A DNA stretch of 64,000 nucleotides from Henriciella sp. Lineage in GTDB: Bacteria > Pseudomonadota > Alphaproteobacteria > Caulobacterales > Hyphomonadaceae. The position numbers and the translations under genes were made by a program. How positions within the stretch are numbered: the stretch's first letter is position 1; each line of letters opens with the position of its first letter. Below the pieces are notes generated by a model. It was not told where the DNA came from. It saw only the letters and a list, made by a program, of their open reading frames with translations, and made no database searches. The stretch covers positions 1-64,000 of the forward strand of contig JABSQB010000005.1 of assembly GCA_013214545.1 (NCBI GenBank). Reading direction: 5' to 3'. Positions 20,705 through 28,444 of the stretch are shown piece by piece.

Positions 20705-22513
20705 CTAGCGCTGCACAGTGTAATCTGGTGATGTCATCATCATCAGGACGCCCAAAGCGACCCGCAAAAACGGGCCGTTATAGTTTGGATCGCTCGGGTT
20801 CTCGAGCGCGATGTCGTTCAAGAACGTAATGATGGTGGCTTTGGTCTCATCGCTGGTGCGGCCGTAAGCGAGCAGCAGATCCAGGTGATCGACCAGTGCG
20901 ACTGGATCGTCTGCCAGTGCCAGCTCATCCGTATAGTCAGGGATAAAGCTGGTCGCTTCGGGTTGGCCCGTATTGCTCGCCGCGAATGCGAACACGAAGT
21001 AAGTCATGAAGTTCGCATAGTTCGAGACCGAGTTGGCATTGACCAGCTGCAGCTCCGGCATGGTCAGGCCGGATGCCCCCGTTTCGGTCCCCGGCGCGAT
21101 GTAGCCGGGGCGGTAGAAGTTGAAGACCGAGGGCGATTTGTAAGGCGCCTGCGCAAGTCCGCCGCCAAAGGTCGTGTTCCACAATGGGAAGGTTAGCTCT
21201 GGCGTCACAGTGCCGGCATCAAAGGCGCGGGCCCAGTGCACGAAACGCAAGACGGGTTCGCGGATCTTGCCGAAGCTATCATCATTGCGGTTCGCCGCGT
21301 CCCGTGCATCGGGATCAAACAAGATCGCCGCGATCGTGGCCGACAGGTCGCCGCGGCGTCCATCGCCGACTGAAGTGCCATTGGGTAGAGTGTATTGACC
21401 ATTAGCGAAAGCGGTCGCGACCCGCTCAATATAGTCCGGTTCAGGATGGCTGGTGACAAAGCGCTGGATCAGCTGGCGCGCCAAGAATGGCGCTGTGTTG
21501 GGGTGGTCGACCAGGGTGTCTAGCGCAATGTCGATGCTCTCAGCCGGTCCGGTTCCGGCTGGGATGGTGGTGCCCAGGAAGGATTTCTCAAGATCAGAAT
21601 GCCATTCCGGGTAGACCTCCATTGGAGAATGGAGCGCGTCCGCAGGTAAGGTGCGGAAATCAAACCAGAATTCACCGCCCTTGAGGCTCAATCCGGTGAA
21701 GACTCTGGCGAGCCCGGTAACATCAGTATTGTTATATATTTCGACGGGCACGCCGCTTTGCGTCACGACGTCTCCGTCTTGTTCGAGTTCAACCAGGCCA
21801 ATGGAGAAGAGCTGCATCACCTCACGCGCATAGTTCTCGTCCGGCATTCGGCCCGTAGCCGGATCACCTTTGATATTCTGCAAATAAGTCAAATACTCCC
21901 CCATCGCGGGCGAATAAGTGACCTCTTCGAGCAGATCGCGATAGTTTCCGAAGGCATTTCGAACCAAGATGTCCTGATAATGCGCGACCGCATTCGGGAC
22001 TTCGAACAGGAAATTGCCTTCGGAGTGCGAGATAACGAGGATCTGCGACAGAGCGAACGCCATCCTTTGCCGCAGCTGATCGTCGCCTTCAATCGCGTTG
22101 ATCCAGAACGAGAAAGTCGGCGTCTGGCGCTTTTCGAAGGTCAGCTGACCATCCATGTCGCGCGCATCCGGATCCGAGAGTTCGGTTAGAACGTAAGCCA
22201 GATTGAGGCTCGGGGCTTTGTTGAATTCTGCCAGGATCCAATCAGACGGTGACGTGCCGGTGAGCGTGTTGATATCCTCCATCGTCGCTCCAAAGGTCGC
22301 CTGATTGAGGAAGAATGCCGTCGATTCAAAGGTCGTGAACGCTGTGCCGGAAGGGGGCGGAGGCGGTGGAGGCGGTGGCGGTGGGGGTGATCCGCCAACC
22401 GCTCCGCCGCCCGGAACAGTGCCGCCACCTCCGCCGCCACCACAGGCAGTAAGCGTGAGTGCCAGCGCCAACGCTGAGCCCTGCATAAACAGTCTGAACT
22501 TCCGGTTCCGCAT
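20705..22513 (-). CDS. DUF1800 family lipoprotein
   Basis: 602 residues from the ATG at 22513, chosen because GGGAGGA sits 5 bases upstream; another in-frame ATG 27 bases earlier lacks this. The signal ends in the lipobox LTAC and is followed by a Gly run and a long proline tract, which look like a flexible linker. The DUF1800 domain starts with FLNQATFGATMEDINTL and includes PDENYAREVMQLFSIGLVEL, NVTGLARVFTG-type and RFVTSHPEPDYIERVATAF segments. It is upstream of and probably co-transcribed with the DUF1501 gene. Confidence 0.92.
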   Translation of the reverse strand: MRNRKFRLFMQGSALALALTLTACGGGGGGGTVPGGGAVGGSPPPPPPPPPPPPSGTAFTTFESTAFFLNQATFGATMEDINTLTGTSPSDWILAEFNKAPSLNLAYVLTELSDPDARDMDGQLTFEKRQTPTFSFWINAIEGDDQLRQRMAFALSQILVISHSEGNFLFEVPNAVAHYQDILVRNAFGNYRDLLEEVTYSPAMGEYLTYLQNIKGDPATGRMPDENYAREVMQLFSIGLVELEQDGDVVTQSGVPVEIYNNTDVTGLARVFTGLSLKGGEFWFDFRTLPADALHSPMEVYPEWHSDLEKSFLGTTIPAGTGPAESIDIALDTLVDHPNTAPFLARQLIQRFVTSHPEPDYIERVATAFANGQYTLPNGTSVGDGRRGDLSATIAAILFDPDARDAANRNDDSFGKIREPVLRFVHWARAFDAGTVTPELTFPLWNTTFGGGLAQAPYKSPSVFNFYRPGYIAPGTETGASGLTMPELQLVNANSVSNYANFMTYFVFAFAASNTGQPEATSFIPDYTDELALADDPVALVDHLDLLLAYGRTSDETKATIITFLNDIALENPSDPNYNGPFLRVALGVLMMMTSPDYTVQR

Positions 22514-22740
22514 AACGTCCTCCCAAGTCCGCGCCTTCATTTTGTGCCGAGCAGATTAACAAACTCGGTCTGGATTGGCGGACTTTTAAATGCGTTCCTG
22601 ACAAAGGTTTAACGCTAACCAGCACGATTCCCGTCGCTTTCTGAATCTAAGAGGGACGGAAATTGCGATTTGGATGCAGCCGGAAACACAAATCCGTACT
22701 TTTAATCTACGCGCTTTCGGACTAAGGCAGGCGCTCTAAA

Positions 22741-22817
22741 GGCCCCTTAGCTCAGTTGGATAGAGCACCCGACTTCTAATCGGACGGTCGCAGGTTCGAA
22801 TCCTGCAGGGGTCGCCA
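22741..22817 (+). tRNA. tRNA-Arg (anticodon TCT)
   Basis: A 77-base cloverleaf with encoded CCA. The acceptor stem is GGCCCCT/AGGGGTC with one G-T pair, the anticodon loop is TTCTAAT, and the T arm is CAGGTTCGAATCCTG. It reads the rare AGA codon. Confidence 0.96.
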
Positions 22818-22938
22818 GTCCGGACTTTACTCTGCTTTTACCTGCTGCACCCTAGAGTTATCAGGACATGGGTTTGCCTTAGTCTGGCGTCATCTATTGA
22901 GGTCGATTGGCTAGGGGGTGCGAAGAGGTCTGCGTAGA

Positions 22939-24504
22939 ATGATCCGATTTTTCATGGGACTGATCCGAGGCTTGTTTGGCCGAAATAGGCGAAAAGAAGG
23001 TGCGTGTCGCATTCGGCGGGTGATGTCTGCCGGGCTGTTCATAGCATTAACGACGACTGCGCCCGGAAATGGTCAAAACGCCGATATGGAAGAAGCGTTT
23101 CCCGCGCTTCAGGGGCTTCGCTTTGGAGTCTCGGTGACGGATCTCGATGGAAATGTTCTTGAGGCTCATCGCGCCGACGAGCGATTCACGCCGGCGTCCA
23201 ACATGAAACTGTTTGTTACTGCCGCGGCGCTTGAGGCGGAGACAGAACTTGCAGCGCTGGAGTCCGGCTTGCAGGTTGTACTCGAATACCCAGCATCCGG
23301 GCCGCCGAATCTCGTACTTGTCGGTCGCGGTGATCCAACGGTTGGCGTAGGTCCCAGTTGCGATGCGGGATGCCTGGAGTCACTGGCTGCTTCGGTCTCA
23401 GCGACCGGGATCGAGCAAGTCGGCGATATAATCGGCGACGACCAGTGGTTTGCCGATGAGCGCAAGCCGCTGGGTTGGAGCTGGGACGATTTGAAGTTCG
23501 GGCACGGAACTGCAATCTCGGCCATTGCGGTCAATGACAATGTTTTGCCGCTTCGGGTTTCGCCGGCAAACGAGGCGGAGGCGAATGTTCGTGCGACCTG
23601 GATTGACGGGGCATCCGGCTATTTTGATCTCAACAATGAAGCGGTGACCCAGGACGGTGATGGACAGCCAGCGCTGCGCCTGGAACGCAGAATTGGGGAT
23701 GAAACCGCGCGGCTCTATGGCGAACTCCCACTTGGCTCGAGATCCTTCAAACTCTCGCTCGGGGTCGATAATCCTGCTCATCTGGCAGCTTGGTACTTCA
23801 AACAGGCCTTAGTTGCAGAGGGCATCGTCGTGACGGGGCAGCTGCGTACCCGGCGTCGCCCGCTGCAATTTGCCGATGAGCCTGTCTTGACGGATCCGGA
23901 TGACCCGGATGCGCCCTTGCAATGCGCTGCTTCGGCACAGGACACACCAGGCGCTGTCCCAATCGCCTCGCTCGATCCGGCGCCGTTGCAGGATATTGTC
24001 ACCAGGATCAATCGAGACAGCCAAAATCTCTATGCTGAAGTCTTGCTCCGCCAGCTGGGGCGTGCGGCTGGGATCGGGGCGTCCTTTTGCGGCCTGTTGC
24101 AGATCGAGGACTTCTTGACCGAAATCGGGGTTGAGCGGGCCTCCTATGACATTGCCGACGGGTCGGGGCTCTCGAATTATAATCGCGCGACGCCAGCAAC
24201 GATCACCGCGCTCCTCCGCCACGCCGCGACGGCGCCGTGGGGCGAAGCGTTTCTGGCGAGCTTGCCGGTCAGCGGCGGCGCCAAAGGCACGCTCAAATAT
24301 CGTTTCCGCGGCACGGCGCTCGACGGCAAAGTCTTCGCTAAGACCGGAACCCTGAACCATGTCGACGCCTTGTCAGGCTATCTGACAGCGCGCAGCGGCC
24401 AGACCCTGGTCTTCTCGATCATCGTCAATGACCGTCCACTCGAGTCGCCTTCTGCCATGCCGCTAATTGAGCAGACACTGCTCAGCATCGCAGAGCAATA
24501 CTGA
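22939..24504 (+). CDS. dacB: D-alanyl-D-alanine carboxypeptidase/endopeptidase (PBP4 type)
   Basis: Periplasmic penicillin-binding protein of peptidase family S13 that trims or cleaves peptidoglycan cross-links. All three active-site motifs are present: SNMK in FTPASNMKLFVTAAAL, SxN in DGSGLSNYNRATP, and KTG in FAKTGTLNHVDALSGYL. The start is uncertain: I use the ATG at 22939 (521 residues); an in-frame GTG at 22918 and an ATG at 23023, just before the hydrophobic signal sequence, are alternatives. The first 28 residues are unusually basic for a signal peptide. Confidence 0.92.
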   Translation: MIRFFMGLIRGLFGRNRRKEGACRIRRVMSAGLFIALTTTAPGNGQNADMEEAFPALQGLRFGVSVTDLDGNVLEAHRADERFTPASNMKLFVTAAALEAETELAALESGLQVVLEYPASGPPNLVLVGRGDPTVGVGPSCDAGCLESLAASVSATGIEQVGDIIGDDQWFADERKPLGWSWDDLKFGHGTAISAIAVNDNVLPLRVSPANEAEANVRATWIDGASGYFDLNNEAVTQDGDGQPALRLERRIGDETARLYGELPLGSRSFKLSLGVDNPAHLAAWYFKQALVAEGIVVTGQLRTRRRPLQFADEPVLTDPDDPDAPLQCAASAQDTPGAVPIASLDPAPLQDIVTRINRDSQNLYAEVLLRQLGRAAGIGASFCGLLQIEDFLTEIGVERASYDIADGSGLSNYNRATPATITALLRHAATAPWGEAFLASLPVSGGAKGTLKYRFRGTALDGKVFAKTGTLNHVDALSGYLTARSGQTLVFSIIVNDRPLESPSAMPLIEQTLLSIAEQY

Positions 24505-24520
24505 GCAGCCTTTGGCGGTT

Positions 24521-26494
24521 TTAGCTGTCGCCAGCGCCGCACGGATTGGACAATTGCGCAACCTGACGCGCAGGCGCTGCAATGCCGCGATCCTGACGGT
24601 CGAGAATGGCTTCAATCTCGTCCATGATCCGGTTCATTCTGTCTTCAACCGCGCGATAAGGTGCGGGGCTCGCCATATCGAGGCCAGCTTTCACCTTCAG
24701 ATCATAAGGATGCGCAGAGCCACCGGCTTCGAGCATTTCAAGATAGAGCGCGATGCTTTCTTCGTCGCCGGCCTGGATCTTGTCCGCGAAAAAGACCGCC
24801 GCGGCGAGTGAGGTCGAGTACTGATAGACATAGAAATCATAGAAGAAGTGCGGAATGTACGCCCATTCGAGATTATACGCCTCCGGCACAATCGTGACGC
24901 CTTCTTCGACGCCATAATAGCGATTGAAGATGTCGGTATAGATCTCCGTCATGCGCGCGCCGGTCAGGCTCTCCCCATTCTCAACCGCAGCGTGGATCGC
25001 CGCTTCAAATTCCGCAAACTGAGTCTGGCGGAAATAGGTGCCACGCATCTGTTCAAGCGCGTAGCCCAGGAAGAACAATCGCTCCGCATCGGTTTCGGCC
25101 GCCGCAAGCAGTTTTTCCTGCGCCAGAACCTCTTTGGTAATCGCGGCCGTTTCAGCAATGAAAATGGAATAACGCGCCGTCTCAAAAGGCTGTGCGTCAT
25201 TGGCCAGGATTGTATGCATGGCGTGTCCCCACTCATGCACAAAGGTTGAGGCGCTATTGTACGTGTCCTGGTGGTTGAGCAGCACAAATGGCCCCAGATC
25301 ATAGACGCTGCCGGACATGTAGGCGCCGCTGCGTTTGCCCTGGCTCGGATAGGCATGAGTCCAACCATCCGACATGGCGAGGCAAAGTGATTTCACATAA
25401 TCAGTCCCGAACGGTTCTGACGCCGAAGCGGCAATCTGAGCCGACTTTTCGAGATCAAACACCTGATCGGTTTCCACCAGATTTGGGTAGATGTCGTGAA
25501 AGGCAAACTCCTCAATGCCGAGGATGCGGGCACGCAGCTCAAAATAGCGATGCAAGGTCGGCAGGGAAGCGTTCACTTCGCTGAGCAGGGTGTCATAGAC
25601 TTCCCGCGGAATATTGTCGTCGGCGAGTGCGGCCTCCAGGGCGGAGTCATAATTGCGCTGCGAGGCATTGAAGACCTGTCTCTGGACATGACTGCCCAGT
25701 GCTTCACCAAGCGAGCTTTCAAACTGCTGATAGGTTTCAAAGAACGCATTGAAGACTTTGACGCGGTCTTCGCGGTTCTCGGCCGCGCGGCCTTTGACAT
25801 AACCGGCAGCATCCAGTCGCAGTTCTTCACCCGTGCTCAGCGTAACCGTGGGCCACGGAATGTCGGAATTTTTCAATTGCGTATAAATGCGCTGGGCTCC
25901 GCCAAGCGCGACGCTGGCGGCGGCCATGATCGCTTCGCCTTCAGCTGACAAGGTGTGCGGCTTCATGCGCAGGGTTTCGCGTAGACCAAAGGCGTGTTTT
26001 TCGAGGCGCGGCTCCGCGGCGATCCAGGCTTCGACTTGATCGGCGCCAACCTCCTGGATCATCGGGTTGATCCAGGCGACGGCTTCGCCATAGGCGGCAA
26101 ACATGGATTGGGCCTGGCCGCGCCGGGCGAGTTTCTCGCCATCGCGCAAATTCGTATCGGAATCGAGGAAGGCATAAGTCGAAATGCGTAAGCCCTCGCG
26201 GGCAATGGCCGAGGTCTGATCGTACAGGTCGGCGATCGATGCGGCGCTTGGCTCGAATCCGTCCGACAGGGCGGCGACCGGGGCGATTTGCTCCAGCAGG
26301 TCGAGGCGCGCGGCGTCCCAGTCCTCGACGGTCGGGTAAAGCCGGGTCAGATCCCATTCGACAGGTTCGCGGGCATCGGCCTCAGCCGATTGCACAGCAT
26401 CATCCCACATCGGGCCGAGGTCCGGTTGAGCAATCGCAATAGGGCTCGCAGCAAAACAAATGGCGGCGGCGCACGACAACAGTTTGATTTTCAT
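24521..26494 (-). CDS. pepF: Exported M3-family oligoendopeptidase F
   Basis: Zinc metallopeptidase of the M3/PepF group that cuts oligopeptides. From the ATG at 26494 the protein has 657 residues and begins with a signal peptide (MKIKLLSCAAAICFAASPIAIAQ truncated here), so it is probably periplasmic, unlike classical cytosolic PepF. The zinc site is STFVHEWGHAMHTIL (HEXXH) near residue 420, with the downstream AETAAITKEVL glutamate. An upstream in-frame start at 26548 was rejected because it would put 18 extra residues before the signal peptide. Confidence 0.93.
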   Translation of the reverse strand: MKIKLLSCAAAICFAASPIAIAQPDLGPMWDDAVQSAEADAREPVEWDLTRLYPTVEDWDAARLDLLEQIAPVAALSDGFEPSAASIADLYDQTSAIAREGLRISTYAFLDSDTNLRDGEKLARRGQAQSMFAAYGEAVAWINPMIQEVGADQVEAWIAAEPRLEKHAFGLRETLRMKPHTLSAEGEAIMAAASVALGGAQRIYTQLKNSDIPWPTVTLSTGEELRLDAAGYVKGRAAENREDRVKVFNAFFETYQQFESSLGEALGSHVQRQVFNASQRNYDSALEAALADDNIPREVYDTLLSEVNASLPTLHRYFELRARILGIEEFAFHDIYPNLVETDQVFDLEKSAQIAASASEPFGTDYVKSLCLAMSDGWTHAYPSQGKRSGAYMSGSVYDLGPFVLLNHQDTYNSASTFVHEWGHAMHTILANDAQPFETARYSIFIAETAAITKEVLAQEKLLAAAETDAERLFFLGYALEQMRGTYFRQTQFAEFEAAIHAAVENGESLTGARMTEIYTDIFNRYYGVEEGVTIVPEAYNLEWAYIPHFFYDFYVYQYSTSLAAAVFFADKIQAGDEESIALYLEMLEAGGSAHPYDLKVKAGLDMASPAPYRAVEDRMNRIMDEIEAILDRQDRGIAAPARQVAQLSNPCGAGDS

Positions 26495-26574
26495 TTGAGA
26501 GGCTTTCTTATTCGAGAGGGGACTCGCATAAGAGCATCCAATCTGCACGCGGGGAAGCCTTAAGTTTTACACTT

Positions 26575-26728
26575 GTGACGCACCACGAAACCCCTCACGG
26601 GCCAAAACCCTGAGGTTATGGAAGGCTAGGCGCGTCTGAGACAAACGCAGAGTGAACTGCCGCTCTCTCGAGACGGCGTATAGCGCCTGGATCAGACGCG
26701 CCTGCGGCGGCTGTTTTTCATGCGTTAG
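26575..26728 (+). ncRNA. ssrS: 6S RNA
   Basis: 6S RNA mimics an open promoter and sequesters the housekeeping RNA polymerase holoenzyme. Three blocks match what I recall of E. coli 6S: CGGGCCA at 26598-26604, CCCTGAG at 26608-26614 with the same 3-base spacing, and GCCTGCGGCGGC at 26700-26711. The closing stem can form from ACGCA (26578) with TGCGT (26721) and AAAC with GTTT. Inside, AGGCGCGTCTGA (26628) pairs perfectly with TCAGACGCGCCT (26692). The size, about 150 bases, is normal. Ends are approximate. The usual zapA and formyl-THF cyclo-ligase neighbours are absent. Confidence 0.85.
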
Positions 26729-26787
26729 GCCTTGATCACCTGGACCAAGCACCACCTGGGGGGCCTTCTGTCTTACCGCTTTCGTAG

Positions 26788-26826
26788 CCTGGCCGTGGGG
26801 ACCAGGATTTATGAGCACCGGCCAGG
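26788..26826. repeat. 8-bp inverted repeat downstream of the 6S RNA
   Basis: CCTGGCCG at 26788-26795 is perfectly complementary to CGGCCAGG at 26819-26826, with a 23-base loop. It could be a terminator-like or processing structure after the 6S gene, though no T run follows. No coding frame in this stretch looks real. Confidence 0.4.
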
Positions 26827-26879
26827 CGCGCTACCGAGCAAAGGGTACAGCTCCCCAAGCCAAGCCACGCGACCACCGC

Positions 26880-26928
26880 TCTCCCCTCCGATCCAGCCGT
26901 TCCAGACCAGCCCTTCACCAAGGGGAGA
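26880..26928. repeat. Palindromic intergenic element
   Basis: TCTCCCCT at 26880-26887 pairs with AGGGGAGA at 26921-26928, and the segment CCCTTCACCAAGGGG at its right end makes a small alternative hairpin. The C-rich/G-rich arms resemble dispersed intergenic palindromes common in proteobacteria. A near-direct repeat (GTGGGGATTGAG / GTGGGGGATTGAG) follows at about 26960-26990. Confidence 0.35.
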
Positions 26929-27076
26929 TAGCAAGGAGTATACGCCGGTTTCGAAGGGTGGGGATTGAGACGGGAAAAAGTGGGGGATTGAGGGCTGCTT
27001 TGGGTTGGGCGGAGACACCTACCTTTCCAAAGTAATCGCGCCGATTGGGGGCAGCGGATTTTTTACACCTACGGGA

Positions 27077-27139
27077 GGTTGTGTCTGAATCAATGCCGGC
27101 AACAGATTGTAAATCTGACGCAAAGACAGCGACACAACC
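27077..27139 (+). promoter_or_regulatory. Nested inverted repeats upstream of a small unknown gene
   Basis: GGTTGTGTC at 27077-27085 pairs perfectly with GACACAACC at 27131-27139, and inside it CAGATT-GTA-AATCTG (27103-27117) forms a tight second hairpin. The element ends 70 bases before the ATG at 27210 and may be a leader structure, an operator pair or an unannotated RNA. Outside these elements the gene-free region 26549-27209 shows only the 6S gene. Confidence 0.4.
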
Positions 27140-27209
27140 AAAAGCTGCTTTGCGTTGAATGCAAAAACGACTTCAGCGTTATCTTATTTCAAAGAGAATA
27201 ATAAACACG

Positions 27210-27425
27210 ATGGCTGATCCCGACCGTCTCGAAGATTTGATTGCGATTATAGATCGCGCGCTCCTTTCATCTGGCGCAGACGATGCGACTTTCGAATCAG
27301 ACCTTGCCTCACAATTAAAAGCGGCGAAGCGCGTGCTTCAGGATGAGCTCAAGGGTCATTTTCAACGCGCCGAGGGTCAGCTTGGAAACTGGACAGACAC
27401 CATCCAGCCGAAAGGGGGGCGATGA
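27210..27425 (+). CDS. Small protein of unknown function
   Basis: 71 residues, acidic N-terminus, mostly helical by inspection (DPDRLEDLIAIIDRALLSS, SQLKAAKRVLQDELKGHF), with no signal or membrane segment. I do not recognise a family. I chose the ATG at 27210 because AAAGAGAA lies upstream; an earlier in-frame start at 27159 adds a basic tail with poor support. The stop is directly followed by the start of the hydrolase-like gene, so the two are almost certainly an operon. Confidence 0.65.
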   Translation: MADPDRLEDLIAIIDRALLSSGADDATFESDLASQLKAAKRVLQDELKGHFQRAEGQLGNWTDTIQPKGGR

Positions 27426-28418
27426 ATGTCTGCGCAAAGGAAGTTAAGCTCGATTGGTGGCGGCCAAAAGACTCATCAATTCGTAGACGACTCGAACCGT
27501 TTTGAAGAACTTATGCGACTTGGGCACAGCGATGTTCAGATTCGCGTTGTGAAGTATGGCGAGGAATCGTCAGGTCGCCGACCCTTGGTGATTCTGAACT
27601 CCATCGACTTTCCTATGCCCCCATCAGAGCAGTTTTGCGATCGGATGTGGCGCGCCCGATTTAGGGTCGTTTTCATTGAACGCCCTGGCTTTGGCACATC
27701 AACCCCGCTTCCAGGTGTACTGCTTCAGTCGGAGACCATTCGAAATGGGGCTGCATCGATGGCGGAAGCGGCCATATTGCAGGAAGTTTTTCGGAGACTG
27801 GCGCTAGAAGATTTTGTCTTGCTGGGTATGGGGAGCGCCAACTCCGTTTGTTACCGGCTCGCCATGATTTGCCCGATGGTCGCGCTCGCCATCTTTTCGA
27901 ATGCCGTGTTCAATCAGAACATTCTCGATGTGTTTCGGCCCAATTGGTTCCAGGCAATGTTGCGGCAAACAATCCAATCCAGGGCGGGACTCCAAATTGC
28001 ATCATTCGGTGTGAAGTATCGTCTGCGGCGCAATCCGGAGGGGTTCTATGGTCAGGTCCTGCAAAAGAGCGCTGGCGATCTCGGCTATCTGCAAAACAAT
28101 CTTGCAGATTTCGAGCGTGGCGCAGAACTCTTTCAGGGCATTGAGGCTCAGACCATAGAGTATGACCTCAACATGTCGCTGAAACCAGATTCGCTTTTGA
28201 AAGATGGATTGTTTGAGACAACCAATGCGGTTGCGTTTTCGGGCTTGGAGACGACTGATCATTGGAAGTCACAGCTTAATCAAGAAGCTAAACGTCTCAG
28301 CATCGACGTGGAGTATGCCCCGAATGGGGATCTTTATGCGCCTTACGCTTCTCCGGAGTTTTTGCTCAAAGTGATCACGGATCGCCTCAACCGATTAGGC
28401 GCAGCACAGAGCGGCTAA
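27426..28418 (+). CDS. Alpha/beta-hydrolase-fold protein with degenerate active site
   Basis: 330 residues with the outline of the alpha/beta-hydrolase fold: strand plus oxyanion region RRPLVILNSIDFPMP, the FIERPGFGTSTP loop, the nucleophile elbow region DFVLLGMGSANSV near residue 134, and a C-terminal SPEFLLKVITDRL helix. The elbow reads G-M-G-S-A instead of G-x-S-x-G, so Gly136 occupies the nucleophile position, and the usual GH near residue 302 reads GD. It may therefore be non-catalytic. It is coupled to the 71-residue gene before it. Confidence 0.75.
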   Translation: MSAQRKLSSIGGGQKTHQFVDDSNRFEELMRLGHSDVQIRVVKYGEESSGRRPLVILNSIDFPMPPSEQFCDRMWRARFRVVFIERPGFGTSTPLPGVLLQSETIRNGAASMAEAAILQEVFRRLALEDFVLLGMGSANSVCYRLAMICPMVALAIFSNAVFNQNILDVFRPNWFQAMLRQTIQSRAGLQIASFGVKYRLRRNPEGFYGQVLQKSAGDLGYLQNNLADFERGAELFQGIEAQTIEYDLNMSLKPDSLLKDGLFETTNAVAFSGLETTDHWKSQLNQEAKRLSIDVEYAPNGDLYAPYASPEFLLKVITDRLNRLGAAQSG

Positions 28419-28444
28419 GGTCCGCTCAGCGCGCCAAAAGCTCC

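Noticed and set aside
22345-22445. GGC/CCG-rich simple repeat
   Set aside because: It encodes the Gly and Pro runs of the DUF1800 lipoprotein linker; it is not a separate repeat element, though its exact length should be treated with care.
26567-26818. Minus-strand frame of 83 codons over the intergenic region
   Set aside because: It is the antisense of the predicted 6S RNA; such spurious frames are expected opposite structured RNA genes.
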